Assembly (NCBI GenBank): GCA_020641055.1
Contig: CP067345.1
Span: forward strand, 2,163,317 to 2,227,316
Reading direction: 5' to 3'
Source: Clostridioides sp. ES-S-0010-02
GTDB lineage: Bacteria > Bacillota > Clostridia > Peptostreptococcales > Peptostreptococcaceae
Length of the DNA: 64,000 nt
The position numbers and the translations under genes are program-made. A model generated the notes under the pieces. The model saw only the letters and a list, made by a program, of their open reading frames with translations, ran no database searches and was not told the origin of the DNA. How positions within the stretch are numbered: position 1 is the stretch's first letter; each line of letters starts with the position of its first letter. Below, one piece after another: positions 1 to 8,229 of this stretch.

Positions 1-87
1 CCCATGTATGAAATATTAGCAACAACGAAAATTAATGTTTCTAATAAATCTGTCAAAGAGATTGTTGAAGAGATATCTAAATTGTAA
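1..87 (+). CDS. C-terminal end of a gene, shikimate kinase-like
   Basis: Frame 1 is open from the window edge to a TAA at 85-87, giving 28 residues that begin PMYEILATTKINV and end VEEISKL. The pattern 'P-x-YEE-A-x-x-x-V-(D)-(T)-S-x-x-S-x-x-E-V-V-E-E-I' is typical of the last helix of shikimate kinases, so aroK is my best guess. Only the tail is visible, no catalytic motif can be seen, and other P-loop kinases could end similarly. Confidence 0.4.
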   Translation, partial: PMYEILATTKINVSNKSVKEIVEEISKL

Positions 88-376
88 AATTTTAGTTTTT
101 AATTTAAAGTTAATGACATTATAGTATTGTTGAACATTCCACTGTTGATTGATAAATATAAAAAAGGAATGCATTGCTTAATTCTATTTGTGTAATTCCT
201 ATTGTTCCAGTTAGATTAAGAATAAGGACGAAAAAATATAGTCAAATTTTAATATTCTTCTGATATTATAAAAAATATCTAATATAAAAAAATTAGAAAT
301 TTGAAAAAATTTGTAGTTTTTGAGTGAGTATATATTATAATAAAATAGATATAAATTTTTTATGAGGGGAAAGTAA
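88..376. other. Intergenic stretch, weak promoter only
   Basis: No open frame with a ribosome binding site was found here. A TATAAT at 336-341 is a plausible -10 for the following gene, with a poor -35 (TTGTAG, 311-316, 19-bp spacer). The sequence is otherwise AT-rich and featureless. Confidence 0.3.
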
Positions 377-775
377 ATGAAAAAAAAGAAAAAATTGATT
401 AGGATAATTATATGTTTTTTGCTAGTAATCAGTATTGTAAATCCGCTACAAGTAGAAGCTGAAATTATTAACGATTTTAGTACATCTGTTTACTCAACAC
501 AAACGAACTATACATCTACTAATGCTAAGTTTAAGACTATTAAATCTAGAAAAAGACATAGAGGTAGTAGGTCAAATAAAAGTAAAATAAAACTAAAAAA
601 ACGAAGTACAAGTAATAAAAGGTATAGAAATGGAATTATAAATAGACATAGTAACAGAAGTATAAAAAAACACAATATAATATCAAAGTTGATATTGTTA
701 GTAATAGTGATATTTATCATTATAGCTATAGTAATAGTAATATTAATTAAAAGAAATAAGAAAAGATTTTATTAG
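377..775 (+). CDS. Small basic membrane-anchored or secreted protein, unknown function
   Basis: The product is 132 aa. It starts with a Lys cluster followed by a hydrophobic segment (about residues 8-22), ending in a possible signal peptidase site near VEAEI. The middle (about residues 50-100) is extremely rich in Lys, Arg, Ser and Asn with no Cys. Residues about 104-124 form a second strongly hydrophobic helix followed by KRNKKR, which looks like a stop-transfer anchor. The ribosome binding site GAGGGGAAAG lies 4-14 bases upstream of ATG. I do not recognise a family. The predicted topology puts a positively charged, low-complexity linker outside the membrane, possibly cell-wall interacting (inference). 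Confidence 0.6.
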   Translation: MKKKKKLIRIIICFLLVISIVNPLQVEAEIINDFSTSVYSTQTNYTSTNAKFKTIKSRKRHRGSRSNKSKIKLKKRSTSNKRYRNGIINRHSNRSIKKHNIISKLILLVIVIFIIIAIVIVILIKRNKKRFY

Positions 776-997
776 AATATAAAAATAGAATTATTAAAGC
801 CTTATTAAGACTAATTCAAAAATTACATAAAATAGCTAGATAAATAATAAGAAAATAAATTAAATTATTGAAAATAAAATTTAAAAAGTTTGAATTAGGT
901 ATAAAATTTTAAGAAAGAAATTAGTATTGATTTTTATTAGTATTATTTTAAAAAAATAGTTTTAAAAGAAGTATATTTAAAAAGCTATAAAAATATA

Positions 998-1026
998 TTG
1001 ACATTTTTTAGAAAAAGTAATATGAT
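998..1026 (+). promoter_or_regulatory. Sigma-A promoter for the T-box/trpP transcript
   Basis: TTGACA at 998-1003, a 17-bp spacer and TATGAT at 1021-1026 match the vegetative consensus closely. The T-box leader begins about 35-40 bases downstream. Confidence 0.8.
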
Positions 1027-1059
1027 TATTTCAATGGCAAAACAATATATAATAAATTA

Positions 1060-1340
1060 AATCCTATGACAAGGAAGAGTAGTTAAATTTAGGTTCAATA
1101 TAGAGAGCCAAGGATGGTGGAATCTTGGTAAGAAAAAATTTGATGAATGGGCCTTAGAGGAGTAAATCGAAATCATATTTTTGAGAGTAGACTTTATCGT
1201 TAGTCGTACGTTATAGCGAATAGGGTATGTAAGTACCTGATAATGAGATATATAAAAATTGAGTTTTATATTAAGTTTTTATATAATTTAGGTGGCAACG
1301 CGGATAATCTCCGTCCTATTAATTTAGGACGGAGTTTTTT
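1060..1340 (+). promoter_or_regulatory. T-box riboswitch, tryptophan specific
   Basis: The conserved T-box sequence GGTGGCAACGCGG is at 1291-1303 and the AG-box region (GAGAGCCAAGGATGG) is near 1101-1115. The candidate specifier codon is TGG (Trp) at 1148-1150, in the usual context GAA-TGG-GCC. T-boxes bind uncharged tRNA and favour antitermination, so trpP should be switched on when charged tRNA-Trp is scarce. A Trp specifier fits the downstream tryptophan transporter exactly. The leader is long (about 280 nt). Stem II and III regions lie between about 1180 and 1290. Confidence 0.92.
1309..1340 (+). terminator. T-box intrinsic terminator
   Basis: CTCCGTCCTA (1309-1318) pairs perfectly with TAGGACGGAG (1325-1334) around a 6-nt loop and is followed by six T. 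The 5' arm overlaps the region that would pair with the T-box sequence in the antiterminator. Confidence 0.93.
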
Positions 1341-1471
1341 ATTTTACGAAAAATTCGATATGTAGAAGGTGGTGAAATAGATGTTATGAATTTCTAAAGC
1401 TAAAGATGATGATTTAGAAAACTGGCAAAAAAATAAATTGAAAATTAAAAAAATTAGGAGGAAATACAAAA

Positions 1472-2023
1472 ATGAAAACAAATACAAAAAAACTAACTTT
1501 AAATGCAATACTTTTAGCAATGGGATTATTAATACATCAAATTACACCTGCTATAGGATTACCAATGAAACCAGATGTACCACTAGCAATGCTGTTTGTG
1601 ATATTAGTTTTAAATAGAGATGACTATAAAACTTGCTTAATAGCAGGAATAGTGACAGGTATATTTACAGCACTTACATCAAGCTTCCCAGGAGGTCAAG
1701 TTCCTAATATAATAGATAAAACTCTTACAGCCAATATAGTATTTTTATTAATATATGTTAGCTATAAAATGCCTTTTATAAAAAACTTATCTAAAAAAAC
1801 ACAGGATACTATAGTAGTTGCAATTATAATGCCAATAGGAACACTTGTAAGTGGAACAATATTTTTGTTAGCTGCTCAAGCTATAGTTGGTCTTCCAGGA
1901 GCTTCTTTTACAGCGTTATTCTTAACAGTAGTATTACCAGCTGTTTTAATAAATTTAGTTGCAGGAATATTTTTATTCAAGATTGTTAATTTATCAATAA
2001 GAAGGGTTAGTTACCAAAGTTAA
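1472..2023 (+). CDS. trpP: Tryptophan transport protein (TrpP family)
   Basis: The 183-aa integral membrane protein has about five hydrophobic segments and resembles the TrpP/ECF S-component-like transporters of Firmicutes. Recognisable features are the N-terminal LNAILLAMGLLIHQI segment, the MKPDVPLAMLF stretch and the conserved SSFPGGQVPNIIDK loop. It probably imports tryptophan. The Trp-specific T-box directly upstream supports the substrate. The start is set by AGGAGGAAATACAAAA in front of ATG. It is monocistronic: a possible terminator lies only at 2261-2286. Confidence 0.88.
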   Translation: MKTNTKKLTLNAILLAMGLLIHQITPAIGLPMKPDVPLAMLFVILVLNRDDYKTCLIAGIVTGIFTALTSSFPGGQVPNIIDKTLTANIVFLLIYVSYKMPFIKNLSKKTQDTIVVAIIMPIGTLVSGTIFLLAAQAIVGLPGASFTALFLTVVLPAVLINLVAGIFLFKIVNLSIRRVSYQS

Positions 2024-2254
2024 AATTTGATTAGATATATGGCTTATAATATTTAATTTGAGATATACTTGATATAATAAAAAGTTTATTTTATAAAGAT
2101 ATTATGATTATTTTATTTTCTTAAATAAGATTAATTTAATGTACTTGTATAGTATAAACTTAGTAAATTATTAGATATCAATAGAAATATATTTTGTAGA
2201 ATTGTAAATGGATTGATTTAAAATCTATTTTTATATAAAAGTAAAGTATAATAT

Positions 2255-2290
2255 AATAAAGGACAGCGATTTGGCTGTCTTTTATTATAG
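2255..2290 (+). terminator. Intrinsic terminator between trpP and miaB
   Basis: GGACAGC (2261-2267) pairs with GCTGTCT (2274-2280) and is followed by TTTATT; flanking AATAAA/TTTATT can extend the stem. It sits about 230 nt past the trpP stop. The rest of 2024-2381 is AT-rich and shows no gene, apart from the miaB promoter. Confidence 0.75.
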
Positions 2291-2310
2291 TTAAAACTTT
2301 AATAATACCT

Positions 2311-2338
2311 TTAAAAGATTTTTCTTATTTGATATAAT
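2311..2338 (+). promoter_or_regulatory. Probable miaB promoter
   Basis: TTTAAA at 2311-2316, a 16-bp spacer and TATAAT at 2333-2338 lie 43 bases before the GTG start of miaB. Confidence 0.5.
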
Positions 2339-2381
2339 TAAGGTTATGTGTAATATAAGAAATTAACTAGGAGGAATAGAA

Positions 2382-3818
2382 GTGAGCAAAAGAAAACAAG
2401 TAACAATACCTATAGAGAAAATACAAGAACAAGATAAATATATAGAACAAATACACAGACAAAATGAAGAGTACTTCAACAGAACTGGAAAAAGAAAACT
2501 CGTGTTTACTCAAACCTTTGGATGTCAAATGAATGAACATGATTCAGAAAAACTTTGTTCAATGTTAGAAGAAATGGGATACCAAATGTCAATGATAGTT
2601 GAAGAAAGTGACCTAATAATATATAATACATGTGCAGTAAGAGAAAATGCAGAACTAAAGGTGTATGGAAATTTAGGTCAGTTAAAGCATCTAAAAGGAA
2701 AAAATCCAAACATGAAAATAGCTGTGTGTGGATGTATGATGCAACAACCACATGTTGTAGAGGAACTAAGAAAAAAATACAAACATGTAGACCTTGTATT
2801 TGGAACACATAATCTATATAAATTTCCACAATTACTTACAGAATCAATAAATTCTGACAAAATGTTAGTAGATGTATGGGATGTAGATGGAGAAGTAATA
2901 GAAGGCCTTAGAAGTAATAGAAAATTTGAATTAAAAGCATTTGTAAATATAATGTATGGATGCAATAATTTCTGTACCTATTGTATAGTTCCATATACAA
3001 GAGGAAGAGAAAGAAGCAGAACACCTGAAGATATAATTAATGAGATAAAAGAGCTTGTTTCAAATGGAACAAAAGAAATAACTTTGCTTGGACAAAATGT
3101 AGATTCGTATGGCAAAACACTTGAAAATCCAGTTGCATTCTCAGAACTTTTAAGAAAAGTTAATGATATAGAAGGAATTGAAAGAGTTAGATTTATGACA
3201 TCTCATCCTAAAGACATATCTGATGAGGTGATATATGCAATTAGAGATTGTGATAAGGTGTGTGAATTTTTACATTTACCAATACAATGTGGAAGTAGTA
3301 GTCTTCTGAAAAAAATGAATAGACATTATACAAAGGAATATTATCTAGACATAATAGAGAAAGCTAAAAAAGAAGTGCCAGATATTGCTTTTTCAACGGA
3401 CTTAATGATAGGTTTTCCAGGAGAAACAGAAGAAGATTTAGAAGATACTCTAGATGTGGTTGAAAAAGTTAGATATGATTCAGCATTTACATTTATTTAT
3501 TCTAAAAGACAGGGAACTCCTGCTGCTAAAATGGAAAATCAAATACCAGAAGAAATAAAACATGAAAGATTTAATAGAGTATTAGAAGCAGTAAATAGAA
3601 TCTCAGCAGAGATAAATAATGAATATAAAAATAGAGTAGTTGAAGTTTTGGTCGAAGGAAGAAGCAAAAATAATGAAAATAAATTTGCTGGTAGAACTAG
3701 ACAAAATAAACTTGTAAATTTTGAAGGTGGAAGTGATGATTTAATTGGAAAATTAGTTATGGTTAAAATCACTGAACCTAGAACATTTTCATTGAATGGT
3801 GTACTAGTAAATGATTAG
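2382..3818 (+). CDS. miaB: tRNA-2-methylthio-N6-dimethylallyladenosine synthase MiaB
   Basis: This radical-SAM methylthiotransferase adds the 2-methylthio group to i6A37 in tRNAs reading UNN codons, after MiaA has acted. The order is: UPF0004 domain with the second-cluster cysteines C48, C84 and C118; radical-SAM core with CNNFCTYC (C194, C198, C201); C-terminal TRAM domain ([12 protein letters not shown] onward). At 478 aa it has an N-terminal extension of about 35 residues, which is common in Firmicutes. The start is GTG at 2382, behind GGAGGAATAGAA. miaA, whose product makes its substrate, lies about 15 kb downstream on the same strand. Confidence 0.97.
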   Translation: MSKRKQVTIPIEKIQEQDKYIEQIHRQNEEYFNRTGKRKLVFTQTFGCQMNEHDSEKLCSMLEEMGYQMSMIVEESDLIIYNTCAVRENAELKVYGNLGQLKHLKGKNPNMKIAVCGCMMQQPHVVEELRKKYKHVDLVFGTHNLYKFPQLLTESINSDKMLVDVWDVDGEVIEGLRSNRKFELKAFVNIMYGCNNFCTYCIVPYTRGRERSRTPEDIINEIKELVSNGTKEITLLGQNVDSYGKTLENPVAFSELLRKVNDIEGIERVRFMTSHPKDISDEVIYAIRDCDKVCEFLHLPIQCGSSSLLKKMNRHYTKEYYLDIIEKAKKEVPDIAFSTDLMIGFPGETEEDLEDTLDVVEKVRYDSAFTFIYSKRQGTPAAKMENQIPEEIKHERFNRVLEAVNRISAEINNEYKNRVVEVLVEGRSKNNENKFAGRTRQNKLVNFEGGSDDLIGKLVMVKITEPRTFSLNGVLVND

Positions 3819-3965
3819 AACTGTATAAAATAATAAAATTATGTAAACTGATTGGAATAGATGTACTATAAAACAAAATATATTAAATTTTTAAATTTTA
3901 AGAACATATCATATATATTATGATAATTTCAGTTTCTATTATAAATAAAAATAAATTTGATATAG

Positions 3966-3995
3966 GATGTAAATTAATTGTACATCTATTTTTTA
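3966..3995 (+). terminator. Weak terminator after miaB
   Basis: GATGTA (3966-3971) pairs with TACATC (3981-3986) and is followed by TATTTTTTATT. It is a short stem about 150 nt past the stop. Confidence 0.45.
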
Positions 3996-4061
3996 TTCTA
4001 TTTTATCAAAGCTTACTTAACTATATTTAGTATTTATTATATATTAAAATATCTAATAGAC

Positions 4062-4098
4062 ATAAAAAAGCAGTCAATCTTTCATAATTAACTGCTTA
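4062..4098 (-). terminator. Terminator for the DUF3784 gene
   Basis: Read on the minus strand, AAGCAGT (4097-4091) pairs with ACTGCTT (4074-4068), followed by a run of T. It lies just beyond the stop of the gene ending at 4111. Confidence 0.8.
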
Positions 4099-4110
4099 AC
4101 TTACTAATTT

Positions 4111-4458
4111 TTATTTTTTACATTTCTTGTTAGAGTAATAGATATTGAAAAACACGCTAGCAAGTATAACTATTATAAATATTACAGCAAACGGAAGCAT
4201 TTTTTTTTCATCCATTTGTCCACTCTCTATTCTATATCCCAAAAATGACATGATAAATAACATTATAGATACGATAAAAGTAACAATGCTAGAACTTCTA
4301 CATAGTTTTTTTACATCATATCGAGCTTTTTCTTTATCACTCATAGTATTATAACCTGCTAATAGCATACTTGCTTTTCCATTAAATAACAATATACTTA
4401 AAATGAAAGAGGCAATTGCAATTATAACTGTGAATCCTACTGCAAACATTATAAGCAC
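4111..4458 (-). CDS. DUF3784 family small membrane protein
   Basis: The 115-aa protein has three hydrophobic helices (about residues 2-25, 56-74 and 88-108). A cytoplasmic loop carries AGYNTMSDKEKARYD, the signature stretch of DUF3784 proteins. Function is unknown; members are common in clostridia. The start is ATG behind GGAGGTGCTTATA. It has its own terminator and appears monocistronic. Confidence 0.8.
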   Translation of the reverse strand: MLIMFAVGFTVIIAIASFILSILLFNGKASMLLAGYNTMSDKEKARYDVKKLCRSSSIVTFIVSIMLFIMSFLGYRIESGQMDEKKMLPFAVIFIIVILASVFFNIYYSNKKCKK

Positions 4459-4769
4459 CTCCAGATACTCTGATTTATCAGTTTACTTAATTATTAATAT
4501 TTTACCATAAACATACATTAAAATCATTTATTTCATAGATTAATCTTATTAGATATATTATCATATTATAATTTATTTATAATGTGGTGTTAATACATAG
4601 TGCTTAGCTTGAAATTGTATTAAAAATTGTGTAACAATAATTGAACAATAATCAAGCATAAAAAATATTATAAAACATAATTTACTATCTTTTTTAGAAT
4701 TATAACATTTTAAAGTTAGAAAATTTTAAAAACTTCTTATATAAAAATTTGAATATTTGATTACAAGTA
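4459..4769. other. Intergenic stretch between two minus-strand genes
   Basis: It holds the likely upstream control region of the DUF3784 gene and one arm of an inverted repeat described separately. No open frame with a ribosome binding site is present on either strand. Confidence 0.4.
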
Positions 4770-4798
4770 TTATTCTGATAAGAAGTTTAAAAAATTTT
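4720..4798 (-). terminator. Inverted repeat over the end of the Nudix gene
   Basis: A 21-bp arm at 4720-4740 (containing AACTTCTTAT) is repeated inverted at 4778-4798 (ATAAGAAGTT) with two mismatches. The distal arm covers the last codons and the other lies about 30 bp past the stop. It could act as a terminator for the Nudix gene, but the loop is long and the T-run is poor. Confidence 0.4.
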
Positions 4799-5381
4799 CT
4801 AATATTTTTGCTGTTATTCCCCAAATTACATAATCTTTATATTTATAAAATAGAACAGGGTAACTTCCACTTTCAAATTTATAATCTTTTTGATTTGGAA
4901 TTGAACCATATGGAAGATTTTCATCAGGAAAAACTTTGACTGTATTATTATAGGTATTTGGAGGATTTTCTAAAAGATATTTTATAGGTACCAAAAAAGT
5001 ATGGTCAACTTCATCTTTATTTATATTTAAATTATTGATGTTTTTTATATATCCTAAGTAGGGATGTATTATAAATTTTACAGGAGTTATAAGTAAGTCA
5101 AGACTTGCTATAACTTCTATATTGTCATTAAAAGTTCCAAGTTCCTCACATGTTTCTCTAATAACGGCTTCATAAGGAGTTTCGTTAGACTCTATTTTTC
5201 CACCTGGAAAAGAAATTTCATTGGGTTGATGCTTTAAATTTTTTGAGCGAACTTCAAATAATATATGATGTATGTTATTTATTTCTACTATTGGAATTAA
5301 TACAGATGCTCTTTTCATATTTTCATAACCGTTTATATATGGTTTGTAATCTTTAAATTTATTTTTAATATTGTTTATCAT
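4770..5381 (-). CDS. Nudix hydrolase, probable CoA pyrophosphatase
   Basis: The 203-aa protein has a complete Nudix box: G61, E67, R75-E76, E79-E80 and G82 (GX5EX7REUXEEXGU). Immediately upstream is the CoA-specific NuCoA pattern LFEVRSKNLKHQPNEISFPG (residues 41-60). Members such as NudL/YeaB cleave CoA and its derivatives to 3',5'-ADP and phosphopantetheine in a metal-dependent reaction. The assignment to CoA rests on this motif, not on assays. The start ATG has AGGAGGAAAAA upstream. Confidence 0.88.
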   Translation of the reverse strand: MINNIKNKFKDYKPYINGYENMKRASVLIPIVEINNIHHILFEVRSKNLKHQPNEISFPGGKIESNETPYEAVIRETCEELGTFNDNIEVIASLDLLITPVKFIIHPYLGYIKNINNLNINKDEVDHTFLVPIKYLLENPPNTYNNTVKVFPDENLPYGSIPNQKDYKFESGSYPVLFYKYKDYVIWGITAKILENFLNFLSE

Positions 5382-5802
5382 TTTTTCCTCCTAAAATAAT
5401 ATTATTAAAAAAATGTAGAATTAAATTTTGACAATAACAATATATACGTAATTATATTTATCTAATTCAAGATATAGTAATATCTATATTATTATATAAT
5501 AAATCAATAAATATATATTAACAAGTATTAACAAATACTAAAGTATTTAAGTTTAGTAATGTTTAAACTAAAGTATTATAAAATAATTTTGTGACCTTTA
5601 ATTGAAAAATATATTTCTATTTTAACTGACATTCATTTTTTTATTTTTACAATCTCATTAAGGTGAATTTTATTTTAGAATCATCATCAAAAATAAAAAA
5701 GTGAGTATTTATAAAAAAGTAAAGTGGTAAGATAATCTTACTGCTTTACTTTTTTATGAATAATTTATCTAAAATATTTATAAATTAAAAATAGAGTAAA
5801 TT
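5382..5802. other. Intergenic stretch with repeated palindromic boxes
   Basis: No gene is seen. ACTAAAGTATT occurs at 5537-5547 and again at 5567-5577, 30 bp apart (about three helical turns). The first copy is embedded in the perfect palindrome AAATACT-AA-AGTATTT (5533-5548). This could be a regulator site for the Nudix gene, which starts 150 bp away. A terminator follows at 5713-5756. Confidence 0.4.
5713..5756 (-). terminator. Bidirectional terminator after the racemase gene
   Basis: AAAAAGTAAAGTGGTAAGAT (5714-5733) pairs with the complementary arm ending CTTTACTTTTT (to 5755) with one or two mismatches. T-runs occur in both orientations. It lies about 50 bp past the stop of the racemase. 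Confidence 0.85.
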
Positions 5803-6501
5803 CTATTTTTCTAACTCTAAATATTTCTTAATAACTGACTCTGCTAAACATTTTGACGAATCAATAATGTTAATTGATGGTTGTATATTTTCCAAGACAA
5901 CATTTAAATCAGTGCAAGCAATCACTATGTTTTCAATAGATTCAAATTTTATACTTTCTAGAAGTTCATTCCAAATATTGATATTTTGTGGATTATTCTT
6001 ATCTGTTTTTATGTTTTGTATAAGAGCATTTATCTTTTTTTGCCATTCTTCTTTAAATATAAATTCATGACCAGCTTTTGTTATACCTTTTTGATAAATT
6101 GTAGATTCAAATGTTGAACTTGTTGAAAGTAGAGTTACTTTTTGTGGCGTAGCAGGTAAATATTTAATAGTTTCTTCTACAATATTTAATAATGGAATAC
6201 CTATTGATTCTTTCAATTCTTCAAAATATATATGAGCTGAATTGCACGGCATCGCAATAAAGTTTGTTCCAATTGATTCAAGTTTTTTTAGACCCTTAAT
6301 GATAGTTTTTTTCATAAGTTCATGATTTATTGCGCGGTCAATATAAAATGGAGTAGGTAAGGAATATATCATAATTTCAGGAAACTCTTCATCGTATCTC
6401 GCTCCATACTGAGACTGACATTCATCAATAATTAAATCAACAAATGGCGCTGTTGACCTTGGGCCCATCCCAGCCAAAATTCCAATTAATTTTTTATTCA
6501 T
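5803..6501 (-). CDS. Aspartate/glutamate racemase family protein
   Basis: The 232-aa protein has the two catalytic cysteines of the PLP-independent racemases in MPCNSAH (C86) and IACTDL (C196), and the N-terminal GILAGMGPRSTAPF loop of the YgeA/RacD type. It would interconvert L and D forms of an acidic or related amino acid. The second motif reads ACTDL where ACTEL is usual, a conservative change. Substrate is not predictable from sequence. The start is ATG behind AGGAGATTATTTAA. Confidence 0.88.
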   Translation of the reverse strand: MNKKLIGILAGMGPRSTAPFVDLIIDECQSQYGARYDEEFPEIMIYSLPTPFYIDRAINHELMKKTIIKGLKKLESIGTNFIAMPCNSAHIYFEELKESIGIPLLNIVEETIKYLPATPQKVTLLSTSSTFESTIYQKGITKAGHEFIFKEEWQKKINALIQNIKTDKNNPQNINIWNELLESIKFESIENIVIACTDLNVVLENIQPSINIIDSSKCLAESVIKKYLELEK

Positions 6502-7081
6502 TTAAATAATCTCCTTAGATTCTGTATAGTTTATTTTGTATAGGCTTTATCCGCCAAAAATGAAGAAATCATATGTTTCTTTAATTCTAATATTTGGGTG
6601 TCTTTCTGTCAAATGTAGAATAAATCTTTGTAACAATCCTTATAGTCTTTTATACTATTTTTGTATCATTTAACAATTGTAGCGTAATTATGAAAAATAT
6701 TTGAGTATTCTTTATTTATATAATAGCTCTTGTGGTATTATGTCATGCTCTATGTTACAATCAAAATTATATAAAAGAAGTATTTAAATTTTTATAAAAA
6801 AAGATTCGGATGGAATAAAATTAAAACCAACTATGCTTTTTGATAATAGAGGATGACTCGATTATGTCTTAAAAGAGATAAAAGAAAAGCTATACCTAAA
6901 AGTCATTATCCTATTTAATTAAATTTAAGTATGTCAACTGTCAAAAGATATTGGAATTTTTAACTGGTGTCATGAAGGAATTCTTTGTATTAAGAAAGAC
7001 ATAGTCCTGTTGCTATTTTTATATTGGTGCTTGTTTTTTAAATATTCCACAATTCACTCTAGAATAAGGGGGTGAAAATTT
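6502..7081. other. 580-bp stretch with possible decayed coding sequence
   Basis: No intact gene is seen. Several short plus-strand frames look protein-like but are broken by stops: one near 6808-6863 followed in the same frame by one ending near 6921, and another around 6933-7010 containing VNCQKILEFLTGVMKEFF. This would fit a lost gene upstream of the M56 peptidase, where BlaI-type repressors usually sit. I cannot identify the ancestor. Confidence 0.3.
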
Positions 7082-8089
7082 ATGATTTCAATTTTAAACG
7101 ATTTTTTTAGAACCGTTTTAGTAAGTAGTTTATTTATAGTTCTCTTATTAGTTTTTAGAATGACTATTTTTAAAACTTTCAGTAGAAAATTTAACTATTA
7201 TATATGGTTTATTGTCATTATAAAACTATTATTACCATTTACATATTATACTTTTGCATTTAATGAATTGAAATATCAACACAATATTAATAAGGTAAAT
7301 TTAGAAGGTTTTAACAATATTTCTACTTTGTGTACTATTATTTTAGTGTCTATTTGGATTACTGTTACGATATTTTATTTGATTTCTACTTTATGGAAAT
7401 ATATTAAGCTTAAAAATCTGATAGAGGATTTGTCCTATGATGTTGATGATGAAGACATAAACAATCTTTATGATAGTTTATTAAAAGAGCTTAATATAAA
7501 TAAAAATGTAAAGATTAAATATTCTCATGAAGTTGAAACTCCGTCATTTTTTAATTCCTGTGTTCTTTTACCACCATATGATTATAAATTAAAAGAACTT
7601 GAATGGATATTTAGACATGAACTTATGCATTTTAAGAGTAAAGACATTTATATTAAATATTTAGTATTATTCTTAAAAATAGTATATTGGTTTAATCCTT
7701 TTATGTACATTATGGATAAAGTTATAGATTTAGATTGTGAACTTTATTGTGATGAAAGAGTTTTAAAAAATCGTAGTATAGAAGATAAAAAAGAGTATGC
7801 TTTGACTATTATAGGTGCAATGAAAAAAGATTTAAATTCTTCAAATAAATTTGTAGCTGGACTGCATAAGAAATCAGATATAAAAAAAAGAGTATCTAAT
7901 ATGTTTAATGAAAAAAATAGAACAGGAAATTTAATGGCATTAATTTTATGTTTATTATCATTGATTACATATTTTAAAATAGATGTAATTGATTCTAAAT
8001 CATTAATTTATTCATTACCAAAACAATTAACTATTGAAAATAAGAATTCTAATTTTAAATACTTAGGACAGGTTAATACAGATGAGTAA
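7082..8089 (+). CDS. M56 family (BlaR1/MecR1-like) membrane metallopeptidase
   Basis: The 335-aa protein has about four membrane helices (residues 13-30, 38-58, 82-105 and 285-300). The zinc protease site HELMH (H179, E180, H183) and the downstream DLDCELYCDE stretch are typical of peptidase M56. BlaR1 and MecR1 are about 600 aa and carry a penicillin-binding sensor after the last helix. That domain is absent here, so the signal sensed is unknown. No BlaI-type repressor is adjacent. The start ATG follows AGGGGGTGAAAATTT. The metallophosphatase lipoprotein gene 140 bp downstream may be a partner. Confidence 0.85.
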   Translation: MISILNDFFRTVLVSSLFIVLLLVFRMTIFKTFSRKFNYYIWFIVIIKLLLPFTYYTFAFNELKYQHNINKVNLEGFNNISTLCTIILVSIWITVTIFYLISTLWKYIKLKNLIEDLSYDVDDEDINNLYDSLLKELNINKNVKIKYSHEVETPSFFNSCVLLPPYDYKLKELEWIFRHELMHFKSKDIYIKYLVLFLKIVYWFNPFMYIMDKVIDLDCELYCDERVLKNRSIEDKKEYALTIIGAMKKDLNSSNKFVAGLHKKSDIKKRVSNMFNEKNRTGNLMALILCLLSLITYFKIDVIDSKSLIYSLPKQLTIENKNSNFKYLGQVNTDE

Positions 8090-8229
8090 TGTAAATTTTA
8101 AATAATACATTTAGAGATTTATTGTGAATAAATTAGATTATTAATTACGCTAATATATATTTTAGTGTAAATTAGTTTGTTAGTTCAACTGTTATACTTT
8201 ATGTATATTAAGTTTTATAGGGGGATAAA

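Noticed and set aside
1341-1471. A Trp-containing leader peptide between the T-box terminator and trpP
   Set aside because: The short ATG frames there contain no Trp codons and end after two or three codons. T-box control needs no leader peptide.
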